Below, piece after piece: positions 1 to 9,120 of a DNA stretch of 64,000 bases. This DNA comes from Lachnospiraceae bacterium (GTDB lineage Bacteria; Bacillota; Clostridia; Lachnospirales; Lachnospiraceae). Both the position numbers and the translations under genes were made by a program. The notes below the pieces were generated by a model. It saw only the letters and a program-made list of their open reading frames with translations. It was not told where the DNA came from and ran no database searches. Each line of letters starts with the position of its first letter. The first letter of the stretch is position 1. The stretch lies in the NCBI GenBank assembly GCA_024682835.1, contig JAIKYU010000027.1:1-64000 (forward strand). The letters run 5' to 3'.

Positions 1-792
1 CGCCGTCCCGTTGTCTGAAAAGGAGACCAGCAGCCTCTTCGGATTCCCGTTGGCATACTGCTCCTCGATGCTCGATGCAGCGGGAGCCGTAAAGGCTTCG
101 CGATAGTAGAGATTCACATTGGCCGCCGTATTTGCCTTTTCCTGATCGGGTGTACTTCCGGTTTCCTCCGTCAGCTTGTCATAGGAAAGCCGGATCCGGC
201 CGAGGATCTGCTGCGAGATACCCGCCTCGGTCATCGAGTTAACGGAATTGGGATCCAGCAGCGACACGCCGGAAACATGATTGGTTTCATCGATGTCCTT
301 GGCATTGAATCCGTCGTGGATCTCGCTATACTCCTTCGAGGTCTTCTCCGTAAAGGTGAGCGGGGTGTCGGTCCGGTAGCCCGTAAACACGTAACGCCCG
401 CCGTAGTCCACGTTGCCGGTGGCGTAATACTCCTCGGACAGCTCCGTCATCTCCGCGATGATCGCGGACAGATCCGTCGATGTCAGATCCTTGTTGGCTC
501 CCTTATTGGCCTGCGCGATGGCGCCGGTCAACAGATCCGTGACGGTGGACAGCGCATCCTCCGTCACCTTCAGCCAGCTCTCCGCGTCCTTGGAATTTTT
601 CTCATAGTACTGGGTCAGCTCGGACACATTGCTGCGCAGACGCAGCGCCCGGATCGCCACCACCGGATCCTCGGAGGCGCGGTTAATCTTTTTATTTGTC
701 GACATCTGGGTCGCGTACTTGTCTTCCTTGATTTTATTATTGTTGATGTTGAACATCTGATTGTTCTGCATGATGCGGTTTGTGATGCGCAT
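1..792 (-). CDS. flgL: flagellar hook-associated protein FlgL (3' part runs off window)
   Basis: Minus-strand ATG at 792 gives MRITNRIMQNNQMFNINNNKIKEDKYATQMSTNKKINRASEDPVVAIRALRLRSN, a flagellin-like N-terminus typical of FlgL; located after flgK; open to the window edge. Confidence 0.9.
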   Translation of the reverse strand, partial: MRITNRIMQNNQMFNINNNKIKEDKYATQMSTNKKINRASEDPVVAIRALRLRSNVSELTQYYEKNSKDAESWLKVTEDALSTVTDLLTGAIAQANKGANKDLTSTDLSAIIAEMTELSEEYYATGNVDYGGRYVFTGYRTDTPLTFTEKTSKEYSEIHDGFNAKDIDETNHVSGVSLLDPNSVNSMTEAGISQQILGRIRLSYDKLTEETGSTPDQEKANTAANVNLYYREAFTAPAASSIEEQYANGNPKRLLVSFSDNGTA

Positions 793-869
793 ATGTTACC
801 CCCTGTCCTGTGGCTGCCGAAAGGCCTGAATGCCCGGATACCCCCGGCGTTTACCGATGAAACGCCCCG

Positions 870-2861
870 TCAGACTCCTGTCTGGGTGATCAGCCGGTCA
901 TAGATCTCCGTCAGCGTCTGAATCATCTTGGAAGCCAGCGTGTAGCTGTTCTGATACTTCACCAGATTGGCGGCCTCCTCATCCTCATCGACGCCGGAAA
1001 TGGAATTCCGCTGATTGGTGATCGTCTTCTGAAGCGACAGATACGTGTCCTCATTGGTCTGCGAATTGCTGGTATTCAGACTCACGTCCGCAAGCACCTT
1101 GTCCAGATACTGACCCGAGGTCGCGCCGCGGAAGATCTCCTTTGTGCTGCACATATCGTAGAGTGCATGAAGCGCGCGGCATTCATCGACGCCCTCCGTC
1201 TGATCAAACCGCGTTGCCAGCAGTCCCGTGTCCCCCTGGATCGTCTGACTGATGGTAAAATTGCCGGCTGTCAGATAGGTGATTCCCTTCTTCCTGGTGG
1301 CTTCCTCATAGGACGCCGCCGTGTACGGATAATCATCCTCCACCGTCTGACCCGCGCTCAGCGTGATCCGGTCAATGTCCTCCAGCTCGGAATCCGTGTA
1401 CTGCGGCGGTGTCGTCCCGACGGAGCGGTTGCCCGTAAGGAGGCTCACCCCGTGATCATCCCGATCGGACGGATAGCCGCGATGCATGATATCATTGACC
1501 TCCCCCGCGAAGATACGGGCAAATTCGCTCATCTGCTCCAGATAGTAGGGAATGCCCTGATAGTTTACGTCCGGACCGATCTGTGCGTAGCCCGTCGTGT
1601 GCAGATCGTTGGTCGCCACCGGCAGACCCGCGTCGTAGCCGTGGGAATCCGTCAGCATATCCCCCGTCACGAAATGGAAGGTATACTCATAACTCGTCGA
1701 GCCGTCCGCGTTGGTCACCTCGCGGTAAGCCCAGCTGTCATACTGATACTTCGTGCTGTCCACCGTGATCTGACCCGTGGAAGGCACCGTGCATTTGTCC
1801 AGAGAGTGCAGGTATTCTTCGAATTCGTCCGTGCGGACCGTCACCAGGCGGTTTTCCCGGTCCACATTGGAAACATAACCGTGAAAATCCTGTCCGTTGT
1901 TGCCGTCCCGCATGGCGATGATTCCGCCGAGCTCCCCTCCGATGTTGCGGTTGCCCAGATCAAAATCCCCGAGATAATCGGAGACGCCCTCCTCGTAATC
2001 GCTGCGGACCCATTTCACATCATAGAGGCCGCTGATATCGTGCTGATTCACCATCTCCTGCGGCTGTCTCGCGACGCACAGCAGCTGATTGTACTCCGTG
2101 GAATCCACCAGCTTCTGTCCGCCCGCGATGTACACCTCAAAACGAGTCGCGCCCGTCTTGCGGTCCGGCTGACTCATATCCTTGATATCCGTCTCCCGGG
2201 TCTCAATATTCACGATTTTGGAGAGCTCGTCCAGCATGATATCGCGCTTGTCCCGCAGCTCATTGGCCGTCGTCCCCGTCATCTCAATCATATTGATGCG
2301 CTGATTGATGGTCGCGAGCTCCTGGGCAATGGAATTGATTTTGGAAACGCGGATCTTCAGCTCGTCATTGGCATCCGCCTGCTCCCGCTGAAGAGACTGG
2401 TACATATTGTTGAAATACTCCGTCATCGCCTGCACCTGCGAGAGGTAGGTCGTCTTCGTCGTGTCGGAGGCGGAATTGCTCATGGCGGTCTGAAGCGACG
2501 CCTGCATTTTGTCAAACAGGGCGGAGAAACCGGTCGAGCCGTCATCCTTCATAAACGTCTCGATGTTGGTGTTGAAATAATTCTTCATCTCAAACTCGCC
2601 CAGGAGCGTCTCATTCTGGCGGTAGCGGTTGTCATAGAACTGATCCCGCACCCGTTCGATCGCCAGCGTGTCCACGCCGGCGCCCGCACTGCCGTAGCGG
2701 GTGAAGGTGCGCAGCGCATCCGAGGGTGAGGTGTCCACCTTCTGCCTGCTGTAGCCGTCCGTATTGACATTGGAAATATTATTGCCGGTGGTGTTGAGCG
2801 CCGTATTGGCTGCCCGGAGTCCCGATGCTGCGATATTCAGACCGAAAAAAGTAGAAATCAT
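870..2861 (-). CDS. flgK: flagellar hook-associated protein FlgK (copy 1)
   Basis: N-terminus MISTFFGLNIAASGLRAANTALNTTGNNISNVNTDGYSRQKV; C-terminus NLVKYQNSYTLASKMIQTLTEIYDRLI; classic FlgK ends. Confidence 0.93.
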   Translation of the reverse strand: MISTFFGLNIAASGLRAANTALNTTGNNISNVNTDGYSRQKVDTSPSDALRTFTRYGSAGAGVDTLAIERVRDQFYDNRYRQNETLLGEFEMKNYFNTNIETFMKDDGSTGFSALFDKMQASLQTAMSNSASDTTKTTYLSQVQAMTEYFNNMYQSLQREQADANDELKIRVSKINSIAQELATINQRINMIEMTGTTANELRDKRDIMLDELSKIVNIETRETDIKDMSQPDRKTGATRFEVYIAGGQKLVDSTEYNQLLCVARQPQEMVNQHDISGLYDVKWVRSDYEEGVSDYLGDFDLGNRNIGGELGGIIAMRDGNNGQDFHGYVSNVDRENRLVTVRTDEFEEYLHSLDKCTVPSTGQITVDSTKYQYDSWAYREVTNADGSTSYEYTFHFVTGDMLTDSHGYDAGLPVATNDLHTTGYAQIGPDVNYQGIPYYLEQMSEFARIFAGEVNDIMHRGYPSDRDDHGVSLLTGNRSVGTTPPQYTDSELEDIDRITLSAGQTVEDDYPYTAASYEEATRKKGITYLTAGNFTISQTIQGDTGLLATRFDQTEGVDECRALHALYDMCSTKEIFRGATSGQYLDKVLADVSLNTSNSQTNEDTYLSLQKTITNQRNSISGVDEDEEAANLVKYQNSYTLASKMIQTLTEIYDRLITQTGV

Positions 2862-2899
2862 GGAATCCCTCCTGCCGTCAAATTCATCCTACATGTAGA

Positions 2900-2926
2900 A
2901 TATCGACCATGTGCCGCAAAAACTTA
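2900..2926 (-). promoter_or_regulatory. candidate sigma-28 (FliA/SigD) promoter upstream of flgK copy 1
   Basis: Minus strand reads TAAG-N15-GTCGATAT (consensus TAAA-N15-GCCGATAT), 39 nt upstream of the flgK ATG at 2861. Confidence 0.65.
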
Positions 2927-2951
2927 TACCCCGGGCAACACTTCTGTATAC

Positions 2952-4835
2952 TCAGCTGCCAAGCGTGGATACGATGTGCTCAAGCATCTCGCTCACCACG
3001 TTGATGTAACGGCTCGCTGCGTTGTAAGCATTCTGGAACTTGATCATAAACTCCAGCTCCTCATCGCTGGACACGCTCACGATCTGATCTCTGGCATCGC
3101 GGATGGCATTGACCGTCGCCGTCTGCTGATCGGTAATGGAGTCGTAGACATCGCCGGAATTGGCCACCTGTCCCACCAGGGAATTGTAATAATCCATCAG
3201 ATTGGTCTTGGTGGCAACCGTCGGATTGAGCGTATAGCTCTCGTTCCTGAAGACCTGCTTGAGGGCCTCGGTCATCTTCTTGTCCTCATTTCCTTCGATG
3301 TCGCGCATCGACAGAAGTGAAGGATTGCGGATCAGCATCTCGTTGACCGAGAGATTCATCGTCGTCGTGCCGATACGGATCGTGCCTGCGGGATATCCCT
3401 CCAGCTGGCCGTTGACCGCCCGCTCGCCGATATCGTAGCGCACCACCCCGGCCTTTGTATCATTGACCAGCGTGAAGAGATCAAATTGCTTTACCGCCTT
3501 TTCCATGGCGACCTGATAGACATAGTCGTCCTTTTCCGCGTCGGGAATATTGGAAAAGACCGGCGTCTTCCCTGCCGCAACCAGCTCGGCGTCATGATCG
3601 ATCAGTTCCTGCCTCACATCCGCAAGCGTCGGTTCCACATACATCTCCGGGTTTTTGCGCGCCGGGTTTGACGCGGCATTTTCGATCACCCGGTTCACCT
3701 CTTCCACCACATTGTGAATCAGCTGGTCAAACTCCGCCTCGACATTCATCAGGATCGACTGCCGGATATTTTTATTGTAGAAATTTTGGACGAATTCCGG
3801 ATCCACATGAAGCGGATCCCCGTTTACGTCCGTTTCCTCACCGCCCATGATGTCATGATAGGTCGCGTTGTGATCGCCGCGCGCGAGGAGGGTGGAGCGC
3901 AGCTTCCCGATGTCGGTCCCCGCGACGGAGCTCACTTCCTGCTTGAGATCGAAAACCTTGGCATTGCTGATATCGATCACGGTATAGTCATCCGTGACCG
4001 GGTTCCATTCCGTCGTTGCCATGTATTCCCAGTAGGGTGTGGCATAGCCCTGGGAGCTCTCCAGCAGCCGGTCCACTCCCATGTGATTCACATGGTCCGT
4101 CATGACAAACGGCACCGACTCAAAATAGACGCTCACATTGCCGAAGATATCCTCGTCATATTCGATTTTGCCAAGCTCTCCCAGCTTGTCCAGCAGAAGA
4201 TTGCGCTCATCGCGGAGATCATTGGCATGCTCCCGGTGTCCGGATTCCACGCTGACAATTTCCTGATTCAGCTGCATGATCCGGTCCCCATACTCGTTGA
4301 TGGTCTTGACGATTCCGTCGATCGTCTTATCCATGTTGGCCTGATAATTGGTCAGTCCCTCATAGACCGCCTTTGCCCGGTTTACAAACTCCGATGCGCG
4401 GGAGATCAGGGTGTTCATATTGACGGTGTTGGCGGGATCCACATCCAGCGCCTGCACCGCGCGCCAGAGATTGTTCAGCGAATCCGCAAACTCCGCGCCG
4501 TCCACCTCCTGCAGCAGGTCCTCCGTCTCCACCATGCAGTCATAGGAGACATTATAAAAGGCCGCCCGGCCGGACTCCGTCCGGTAGGACTGATCCAGAA
4601 ACACGCTTCTGACCTGGCGGCAGCTGGTATACTCCGCACCCAGACCCACCTGCTGATAAGCATTTGCCGAGGCAGTCTTGTTGATCATGTTGTACTGACG
4701 GGTGCCCAGCTGGATCTGCTGTCTCGTGTACCCCTCGGTGTCGATGTTGGTCATGTTGTGTGCAGTCGTGTTGAGCGCATTGGATGATGTCAACAGACCC
4801 GACGTTCCGGTCCACAAACTTGCCATCAACGGCAT
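2952..4835 (-). CDS. flgK: flagellar hook-associated protein FlgK (copy 2, divergent paralog)
   Basis: MPLMASLWTGTSGLLTSSNALNTTAHNMTNIDTEGYTRQQ at N-terminus; EFMIKFQNAYNAASRYINVVSEMLEHIV at C-terminus. Confidence 0.88.
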   Translation of the reverse strand: MPLMASLWTGTSGLLTSSNALNTTAHNMTNIDTEGYTRQQIQLGTRQYNMINKTASANAYQQVGLGAEYTSCRQVRSVFLDQSYRTESGRAAFYNVSYDCMVETEDLLQEVDGAEFADSLNNLWRAVQALDVDPANTVNMNTLISRASEFVNRAKAVYEGLTNYQANMDKTIDGIVKTINEYGDRIMQLNQEIVSVESGHREHANDLRDERNLLLDKLGELGKIEYDEDIFGNVSVYFESVPFVMTDHVNHMGVDRLLESSQGYATPYWEYMATTEWNPVTDDYTVIDISNAKVFDLKQEVSSVAGTDIGKLRSTLLARGDHNATYHDIMGGEETDVNGDPLHVDPEFVQNFYNKNIRQSILMNVEAEFDQLIHNVVEEVNRVIENAASNPARKNPEMYVEPTLADVRQELIDHDAELVAAGKTPVFSNIPDAEKDDYVYQVAMEKAVKQFDLFTLVNDTKAGVVRYDIGERAVNGQLEGYPAGTIRIGTTTMNLSVNEMLIRNPSLLSMRDIEGNEDKKMTEALKQVFRNESYTLNPTVATKTNLMDYYNSLVGQVANSGDVYDSITDQQTATVNAIRDARDQIVSVSSDEELEFMIKFQNAYNAASRYINVVSEMLEHIVSTLGS

Positions 4836-4852
4836 AATGCCACCTCCTTGAT

Positions 4853-4895
4853 AAAAAAAGACCTCTGCCCGCCCTGGTATATCGAGTAGAGGTCT
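4853..4895 (-). terminator. candidate intrinsic terminator between flgN and flgK copy 2
   Basis: Minus strand AGACCTCT-N21-AGAGGTCT followed by a 7-T run; perfect 8-bp stem, but with a long loop. Confidence 0.5.
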
Positions 4896-4906
4896 GCATT
4901 CATTTC

Positions 4907-5425
4907 TTACTGCTTCGCGTCAAATCCGCTGGCGGTATATCCGATCGTCTCTCCCGCGGCGCCCGCCATTCTTGTGTAGTTCGCCGACTCCGGTGCTTTT
5001 TTGGATGCCTGTATGATGTTCATCTCAAACTGCACCATTTCCAGCGAACTCTGCAGAAGCTGTTGATTCTGCTCATTCACAAGCCGGACCCGGCCTGCCA
5101 CATCTTTGAGCCTGTCCCGCTCCCTGGCCAGTGCCTGCGCCTCGGTCGGACGTTTGCCCAACAGTGCGATCAGATCCGTGATTGTCAGCGTCCGAACATC
5201 CTTGTTCAAAACATCCGCGATGTCTTTCATGGATTGCTGCCGCACCTTTTCCAGCCCGGCGATCCGCTCGACAACGCTCTGCTCATCCTCCGTGATGGCT
5301 GCGAGTTTCTCCAGGTCACCGGACACGATCACCGGCGTCTTGGAACCCGACAGCTTAAGCAGCTTCTCGTACTGACTGCTCTCCTGACCCAGTACCTCGA
5401 TCAGGCCCTCCATTAAACTCGCCAC
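4907..5425 (-). CDS. flgN: FlgN-like flagellar chaperone
   Basis: Helical ~170 aa protein (MEGLIEVLGQESSQYEKLLKLSGSKTPVIVSGDLEKLAAITEDEQ...) between flgM and flgK. GTG at 5425 is preceded by GGAGG; ATG at 5413 is an alternative start. Confidence 0.75.
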   Translation of the reverse strand: MASLMEGLIEVLGQESSQYEKLLKLSGSKTPVIVSGDLEKLAAITEDEQSVVERIAGLEKVRQQSMKDIADVLNKDVRTLTITDLIALLGKRPTEAQALARERDRLKDVAGRVRLVNEQNQQLLQSSLEMVQFEMNIIQASKKAPESANYTRMAGAAGETIGYTASGFDAKQ

Positions 5426-5444
5426 AAAAACCTTCCTCCGGTCC

Positions 5445-5741
5445 TTATGCGATCGCCTGCGCTGCCTCGAATTTCTCAAGCAGCTTGTCCGCAAAGCTCG
5501 CGCCGCTCAAGTTGTCATACTTTCCGCTTTCCAGATTCTGTCTGGCGACCGCAACCACATCATCGCGGATATCCGGAGCCTCCGCCACCGCTTTTCTCGC
5601 CGTCTGGAAGTCCTTGCCGATCTGGGAGATCTGCAGATTGTCCGACGGTGCGGCGGCCGCCGCATACGGGGTTTTATTGACCCGTGACGGCTTGCTCGCG
5701 GCATACACCTGTGAAATCGTGTTATACGCATCAATTCTCAT
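5445..5741 (-). CDS. flgM: anti-sigma-28 factor FlgM
   Basis: 98 aa, MRIDAYNTISQVYAASKPSRVNKT...DNLQISQIGKDFQTARKAVAEAPDIRDD; typical FlgM and gene order flgM-flgN-flgK. Confidence 0.85.
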   Translation of the reverse strand: MRIDAYNTISQVYAASKPSRVNKTPYAAAAAPSDNLQISQIGKDFQTARKAVAEAPDIRDDVVAVARQNLESGKYDNLSGASFADKLLEKFEAAQAIA

Positions 5742-5814
5742 GATAAGCCTCTTTCATCCGTTTCTTCCGTCCGCAGCCGATCCGCGGACAGCTTCAACAA
5801 CTGTTCTATACTCT

Positions 5815-5841
5815 TTATCGGTTATTTTGCCTCTTACTTTA
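5815..5841 (-). promoter_or_regulatory. candidate sigma-28 (FliA/SigD) promoter of flgM
   Basis: Minus strand TAAA-N15-ACCGATAA, 74 nt upstream of the flgM ATG; close to TAAA-N15-GCCGATAT. Confidence 0.7.
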
Positions 5842-5849
5842 GTCCTGTG

Positions 5850-6842
5850 TCAAACTTTTCGTGCAAGCCTGAAAAAAAGCTCCGGCGATGCGAGAAACAA
5901 TCCCGTCTTCGCCTTCTCCTTTAAGGAGAGCCCCGCAAACGCACCGTTTCGGCGCAGTGCCTCACGGACAGCCTCCTTCGTCCGGCGGACCGCATCCTGC
6001 ACATCCTCCTGTTTCCGGCGCTCCTCCGAAAGCCTTGCCAGCTTGAGGGGCACCATCAGCGCCGTACGGATCCGGATCGTTCCCAGTGCGGAAAACGCAT
6101 AGGGTGAAAACGCCGGTGCAAGGGATAGCAGCCTCTCCTCCGCCTTTCTCCAGCAGCGCAGCTCATCGAGATAGGACGGATCATAGGCGCGTTCCATCGC
6201 CCCCTCCGGATTCACGGTGTACAGATACCCCGCGCGCTCCGTGACCGCAATTGAACGGCGCTTTCCCGTAAGCAGGGCAAAATCCAGAAGAAACAGCATA
6301 TCCTCCCCGATGGTCAGCGTCTCGTCGAAGGTGAGGGCCGCCTCCCCTTCGGGCATCAGTGCCGACCGCCGGAAAGCCTTGCCCCAGACATGCGTGTCCC
6401 GGTTCAGGATCCTTGCTTCAACATAAGCATAACCGGTCAGCGTCTCTCTGTCCAGCATATCCGCGTAGGATCCCGGATGTGTCTGCGCGGTCATCAGGCT
6501 GTCGGACGGCAGTTCTTCCTCTTCCCGGTCCGGAGCAGACGTCACCGTCCGGTAGCCGGCGACGATCAGATCCACGTCGTCCCCTGCCAGCGGACAGAAG
6601 ATATCCGAAAAAAAATCCTCAGCGATGGCATCGTCCGCGTCCGCAAACACGATCCATTCTCCCTGCGCCCTGCGAAGTCCCTCATTCCTCGCCCGGGACA
6701 CCCCTCTGCGGGCTTCGTCGTCGATGGGCAGGATCTCTGCCGTAAGCGCAGGTACGCGGGCAAGCGCTTTTTCCGCAGACCGATACGCCCGCTCGAATAG
6801 AGCATCCCGACGGGTAAACGGAAGGATCACCGAGACATTCAT
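5850..6842 (-). CDS. glycosyltransferase family 2
   Basis: MNVSVILPFTRRDALFERAYRSAEKAL...ARRGVSRARNEGLRRAQGEWIVFADADDAI: GT-A fold with DxDD motif. Confidence 0.85.
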   Translation of the reverse strand: MNVSVILPFTRRDALFERAYRSAEKALARVPALTAEILPIDDEARRGVSRARNEGLRRAQGEWIVFADADDAIAEDFFSDIFCPLAGDDVDLIVAGYRTVTSAPDREEEELPSDSLMTAQTHPGSYADMLDRETLTGYAYVEARILNRDTHVWGKAFRRSALMPEGEAALTFDETLTIGEDMLFLLDFALLTGKRRSIAVTERAGYLYTVNPEGAMERAYDPSYLDELRCWRKAEERLLSLAPAFSPYAFSALGTIRIRTALMVPLKLARLSEERRKQEDVQDAVRRTKEAVREALRRNGAFAGLSLKEKAKTGLFLASPELFFRLARKV

Positions 6843-7744
6843 ACCACCCGGCCCCCGCTGTCAATCAGTGTCCATCCCTTCCAGAGCTCATGCATCTCAG
6901 CGGGATCGGCCGGCTGATTGTTGCGCATCACAAGCGGACGAACGCACATTTTGTCCGGATGGGCATTCAACCGTGCTCCCCAGAAGGAAAAGGTCGAATT
7001 GGCACAGATATTCCCGCGGCAGTGGCTCATCAGCTGCATATCCAGCATGCTCTCCCGGCCGGAATTGCCCTCCACCACCGTGAAGCGGTCCCGGTTCGTA
7101 TACTTTTCCTTCAGCCAGGCGGGATCATCCGAAAACAGATAGAAATGCGTCCGCGGCTCCTTTGCGACAAACAGGGACATCGCCCTCTCATAATAGGCAT
7201 CCGTCGTGATTCCGGAAAACAGCGCCGCGTTCTCCGGCTCCAGATAGTCCCCCCGGCGCACATGGACGCTGACTGAATGGCGCTCCTCCATCTCATTCAT
7301 AAGCTCCATGTTATAGAGCCTTCTGTCCTCCCGCCCGGCAGCCGGAAAGACAAACAAATGTCTCAGCGTCTCCAGTCTGTCTGCATAATACTTTTCACAG
7401 GCGAAATAGCCCTCGATATACCGGTCGGTAAACTCCAGAATCTCCGGGTGATACATCCGACTCTCGGTAAAAACCGCAGGGGTTCCCCAGAGCGCCGCCA
7501 GCGCCTTGACCACCGGACTCCGCTTCAGGAACCGGTTCCGCTCCGCGTTGGTGCACGCTTCCATGGTGAGATTCAAAAATCTCGTGAGCTCCAGCTCCCT
7601 GGGCGCCGCAAGACGATTCTGATTGGAGCGGTGAAACCAGGCAAGATCCAGTTTTGCTTCCCGTCCGAGGGAGCGCAGCTTTTCATAAAGAGCGAACTGC
7701 TGCATCTGGTTGCCCAGCCCGCCCATCACCCGGATGATGATCAC
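6839..7744 (-). CDS. GT11 alpha-1,2-fucosyltransferase-like protein
   Basis: VIIIRVMGGLGNQMQQFALYEKL and VHVRRGDYLEP motifs; GTG start at 7744 overlaps the upstream stop by 4 bp. Confidence 0.85.
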   Translation of the reverse strand: MIIIRVMGGLGNQMQQFALYEKLRSLGREAKLDLAWFHRSNQNRLAAPRELELTRFLNLTMEACTNAERNRFLKRSPVVKALAALWGTPAVFTESRMYHPEILEFTDRYIEGYFACEKYYADRLETLRHLFVFPAAGREDRRLYNMELMNEMEERHSVSVHVRRGDYLEPENAALFSGITTDAYYERAMSLFVAKEPRTHFYLFSDDPAWLKEKYTNRDRFTVVEGNSGRESMLDMQLMSHCRGNICANSTFSFWGARLNAHPDKMCVRPLVMRNNQPADPAEMHELWKGWTLIDSGGRVV

Positions 7745-9120
7745 GGCTGAACCTCCCCGTCCGCATGCCAGGTGTCGAAGGGCACCCCCTTCACGTAGCT
7801 CACGCCGTAAAACTCCGCCAGCTGCATATTGGAAAAGGAGTACCACTTCGTGCCGATATCCACCTCGTAGGCCATCGTATACGGACTGTCAAATCCCTCG
7901 GGCAGCATCGGCAGACGGATGATCAGATCTCCGTCCTCATCCCGTTCATCCGCCAGGATCGCCTCCTGTGCCAGGAGGTAGCGCGCATTCATCTCCCGGT
8001 GAATCCTGGCCAGATTCCCGCCGTTTTCAAAATAGGAAAAGAGGAAAATCACCAGCATGGCTCCGAGCACAAAATCCCGCCCGACAGACAACAGAAGCTC
8101 CTCCCAGCGCACAAGCGCCGCCGCCTGTGCGCACGCAATGACCAGAAACACACCCGGTCCGAAAAAAACGCGGGTCTGCGGACTCGGAGCAAGAATCAGA
8201 CATCCGCTGCCGGCAGCCGCCAGCAGGAAGAAAAGCCAGGCGTTGACCGCGCCGGGATGCCTGCGGAAAACCTCCTGCCTCGCGGCAAGCAGCATCAGAA
8301 ACAGGAAAACCAGCAACAGCGGAAGGAACAATTCATGAACCTGATGAAGAATCTTTAACAGGCGTGCCCCATACAGCATCAGCCCGCTGTGTCCCTCATC
8401 GATGGTCGCCGACCGCACCCGGTTGCCCGGGGAGATCAGCTGCATCAGGAAGCCGCCGCCCGCCCCCGCGAAGGCAGCGATCCGAAGCGGCAGCGCACTT
8501 TTCGAGACAATCAGAAGAATGGCGGTGAACAGCACAACCGCACCCGACGTGTTTTCATTGCACCAGCCGGCCAGAACGCCGGTGAGGAAAAGCGCTGCGG
8601 TCCAAAGAGCCGGATTCCCGCGCTTCCCGGGAGAATCCGTCATTGTGTGCATACACAGCTTCATAAAGCCCAGGATGAGGGTCGTGGTGAAAAGATAGTT
8701 GCAGGCGCCCGTTTCCCAGTAAACCGTCTGTCCCGGCTTTACACCAAAGAACCAGAAGCCCAATGCAATCAGCAGATACAGGCGCAGATCGGGATCCCTG
8801 CTGTCCCTGCGCACCAGCGCGTACATGAGGAGCATCATTGCCGTGTACACCAGCGCCGCAACGACATTGAACACCGCCCGTTTCATCCCGAAAGCATAGA
8901 AAAACAGCCGGACAAGCAGGTGTGCGACGCTGCGCCCCGTCCAGTTCCGGTACTGCTCCGCTTCCTGGGCAAACAGATCCCAAAGCCCCGCGGCACCGTG
9001 CGCGGCTTTATAATAGGTAAGATCATCCGACAGGATGGGTGTCAGGCCTTCATAGATGAGTACCGCGATAAAGGTGCCTGCCACTGCCGCGGCAAACCAC
9101 AGACTGCGCTTATCCTTCAT
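7741..9120 (-). CDS. polytopic membrane protein, DUF6056-like
   Basis: Many TM helices; ILSDDLTYYKAAHG...YRNWTGRSVAHLLVRLF...GQTVYWETGACNYLFTT pattern; ATG at 9120 preceded by GGGGGAA. Confidence 0.7.
   Translation of the reverse strand: MKDKRSLWFAAAVAGTFIAVLIYEGLTPILSDDLTYYKAAHGAAGLWDLFAQEAEQYRNWTGRSVAHLLVRLFFYAFGMKRAVFNVVAALVYTAMMLLMYALVRRDSRDPDLRLYLLIALGFWFFGVKPGQTVYWETGACNYLFTTTLILGFMKLCMHTMTDSPGKRGNPALWTAALFLTGVLAGWCNENTSGAVVLFTAILLIVSKSALPLRIAAFAGAGGGFLMQLISPGNRVRSATIDEGHSGLMLYGARLLKILHQVHELFLPLLLVFLFLMLLAARQEVFRRHPGAVNAWLFFLLAAAGSGCLILAPSPQTRVFFGPGVFLVIACAQAAALVRWEELLLSVGRDFVLGAMLVIFLFSYFENGGNLARIHREMNARYLLAQEAILADERDEDGDLIIRLPMLPEGFDSPYTMAYEVDIGTKWYSFSNMQLAEFYGVSYVKGVPFDTWHADGEVQP

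Noticed and set aside
846-866. GGCGTTT-ACCGATG-AAACGCC hairpin between flgK and flgL
   Set aside because: Perfect 7-bp stem but no U-run; cannot be called a terminator and flgL lies just downstream.
1167-2729. 520-aa plus-strand ORF (and other long plus-strand ORFs such as 59063-61285, 3714-4787, 33126-34415)
   Set aside because: Antisense shadows of well-identified minus-strand genes in high-GC DNA; His/Arg-rich composition without recognisable domains.
4552-4899. 115-aa ORF overlapping flgK copy 2
   Set aside because: Out-of-frame overlap with a confidently assigned gene.
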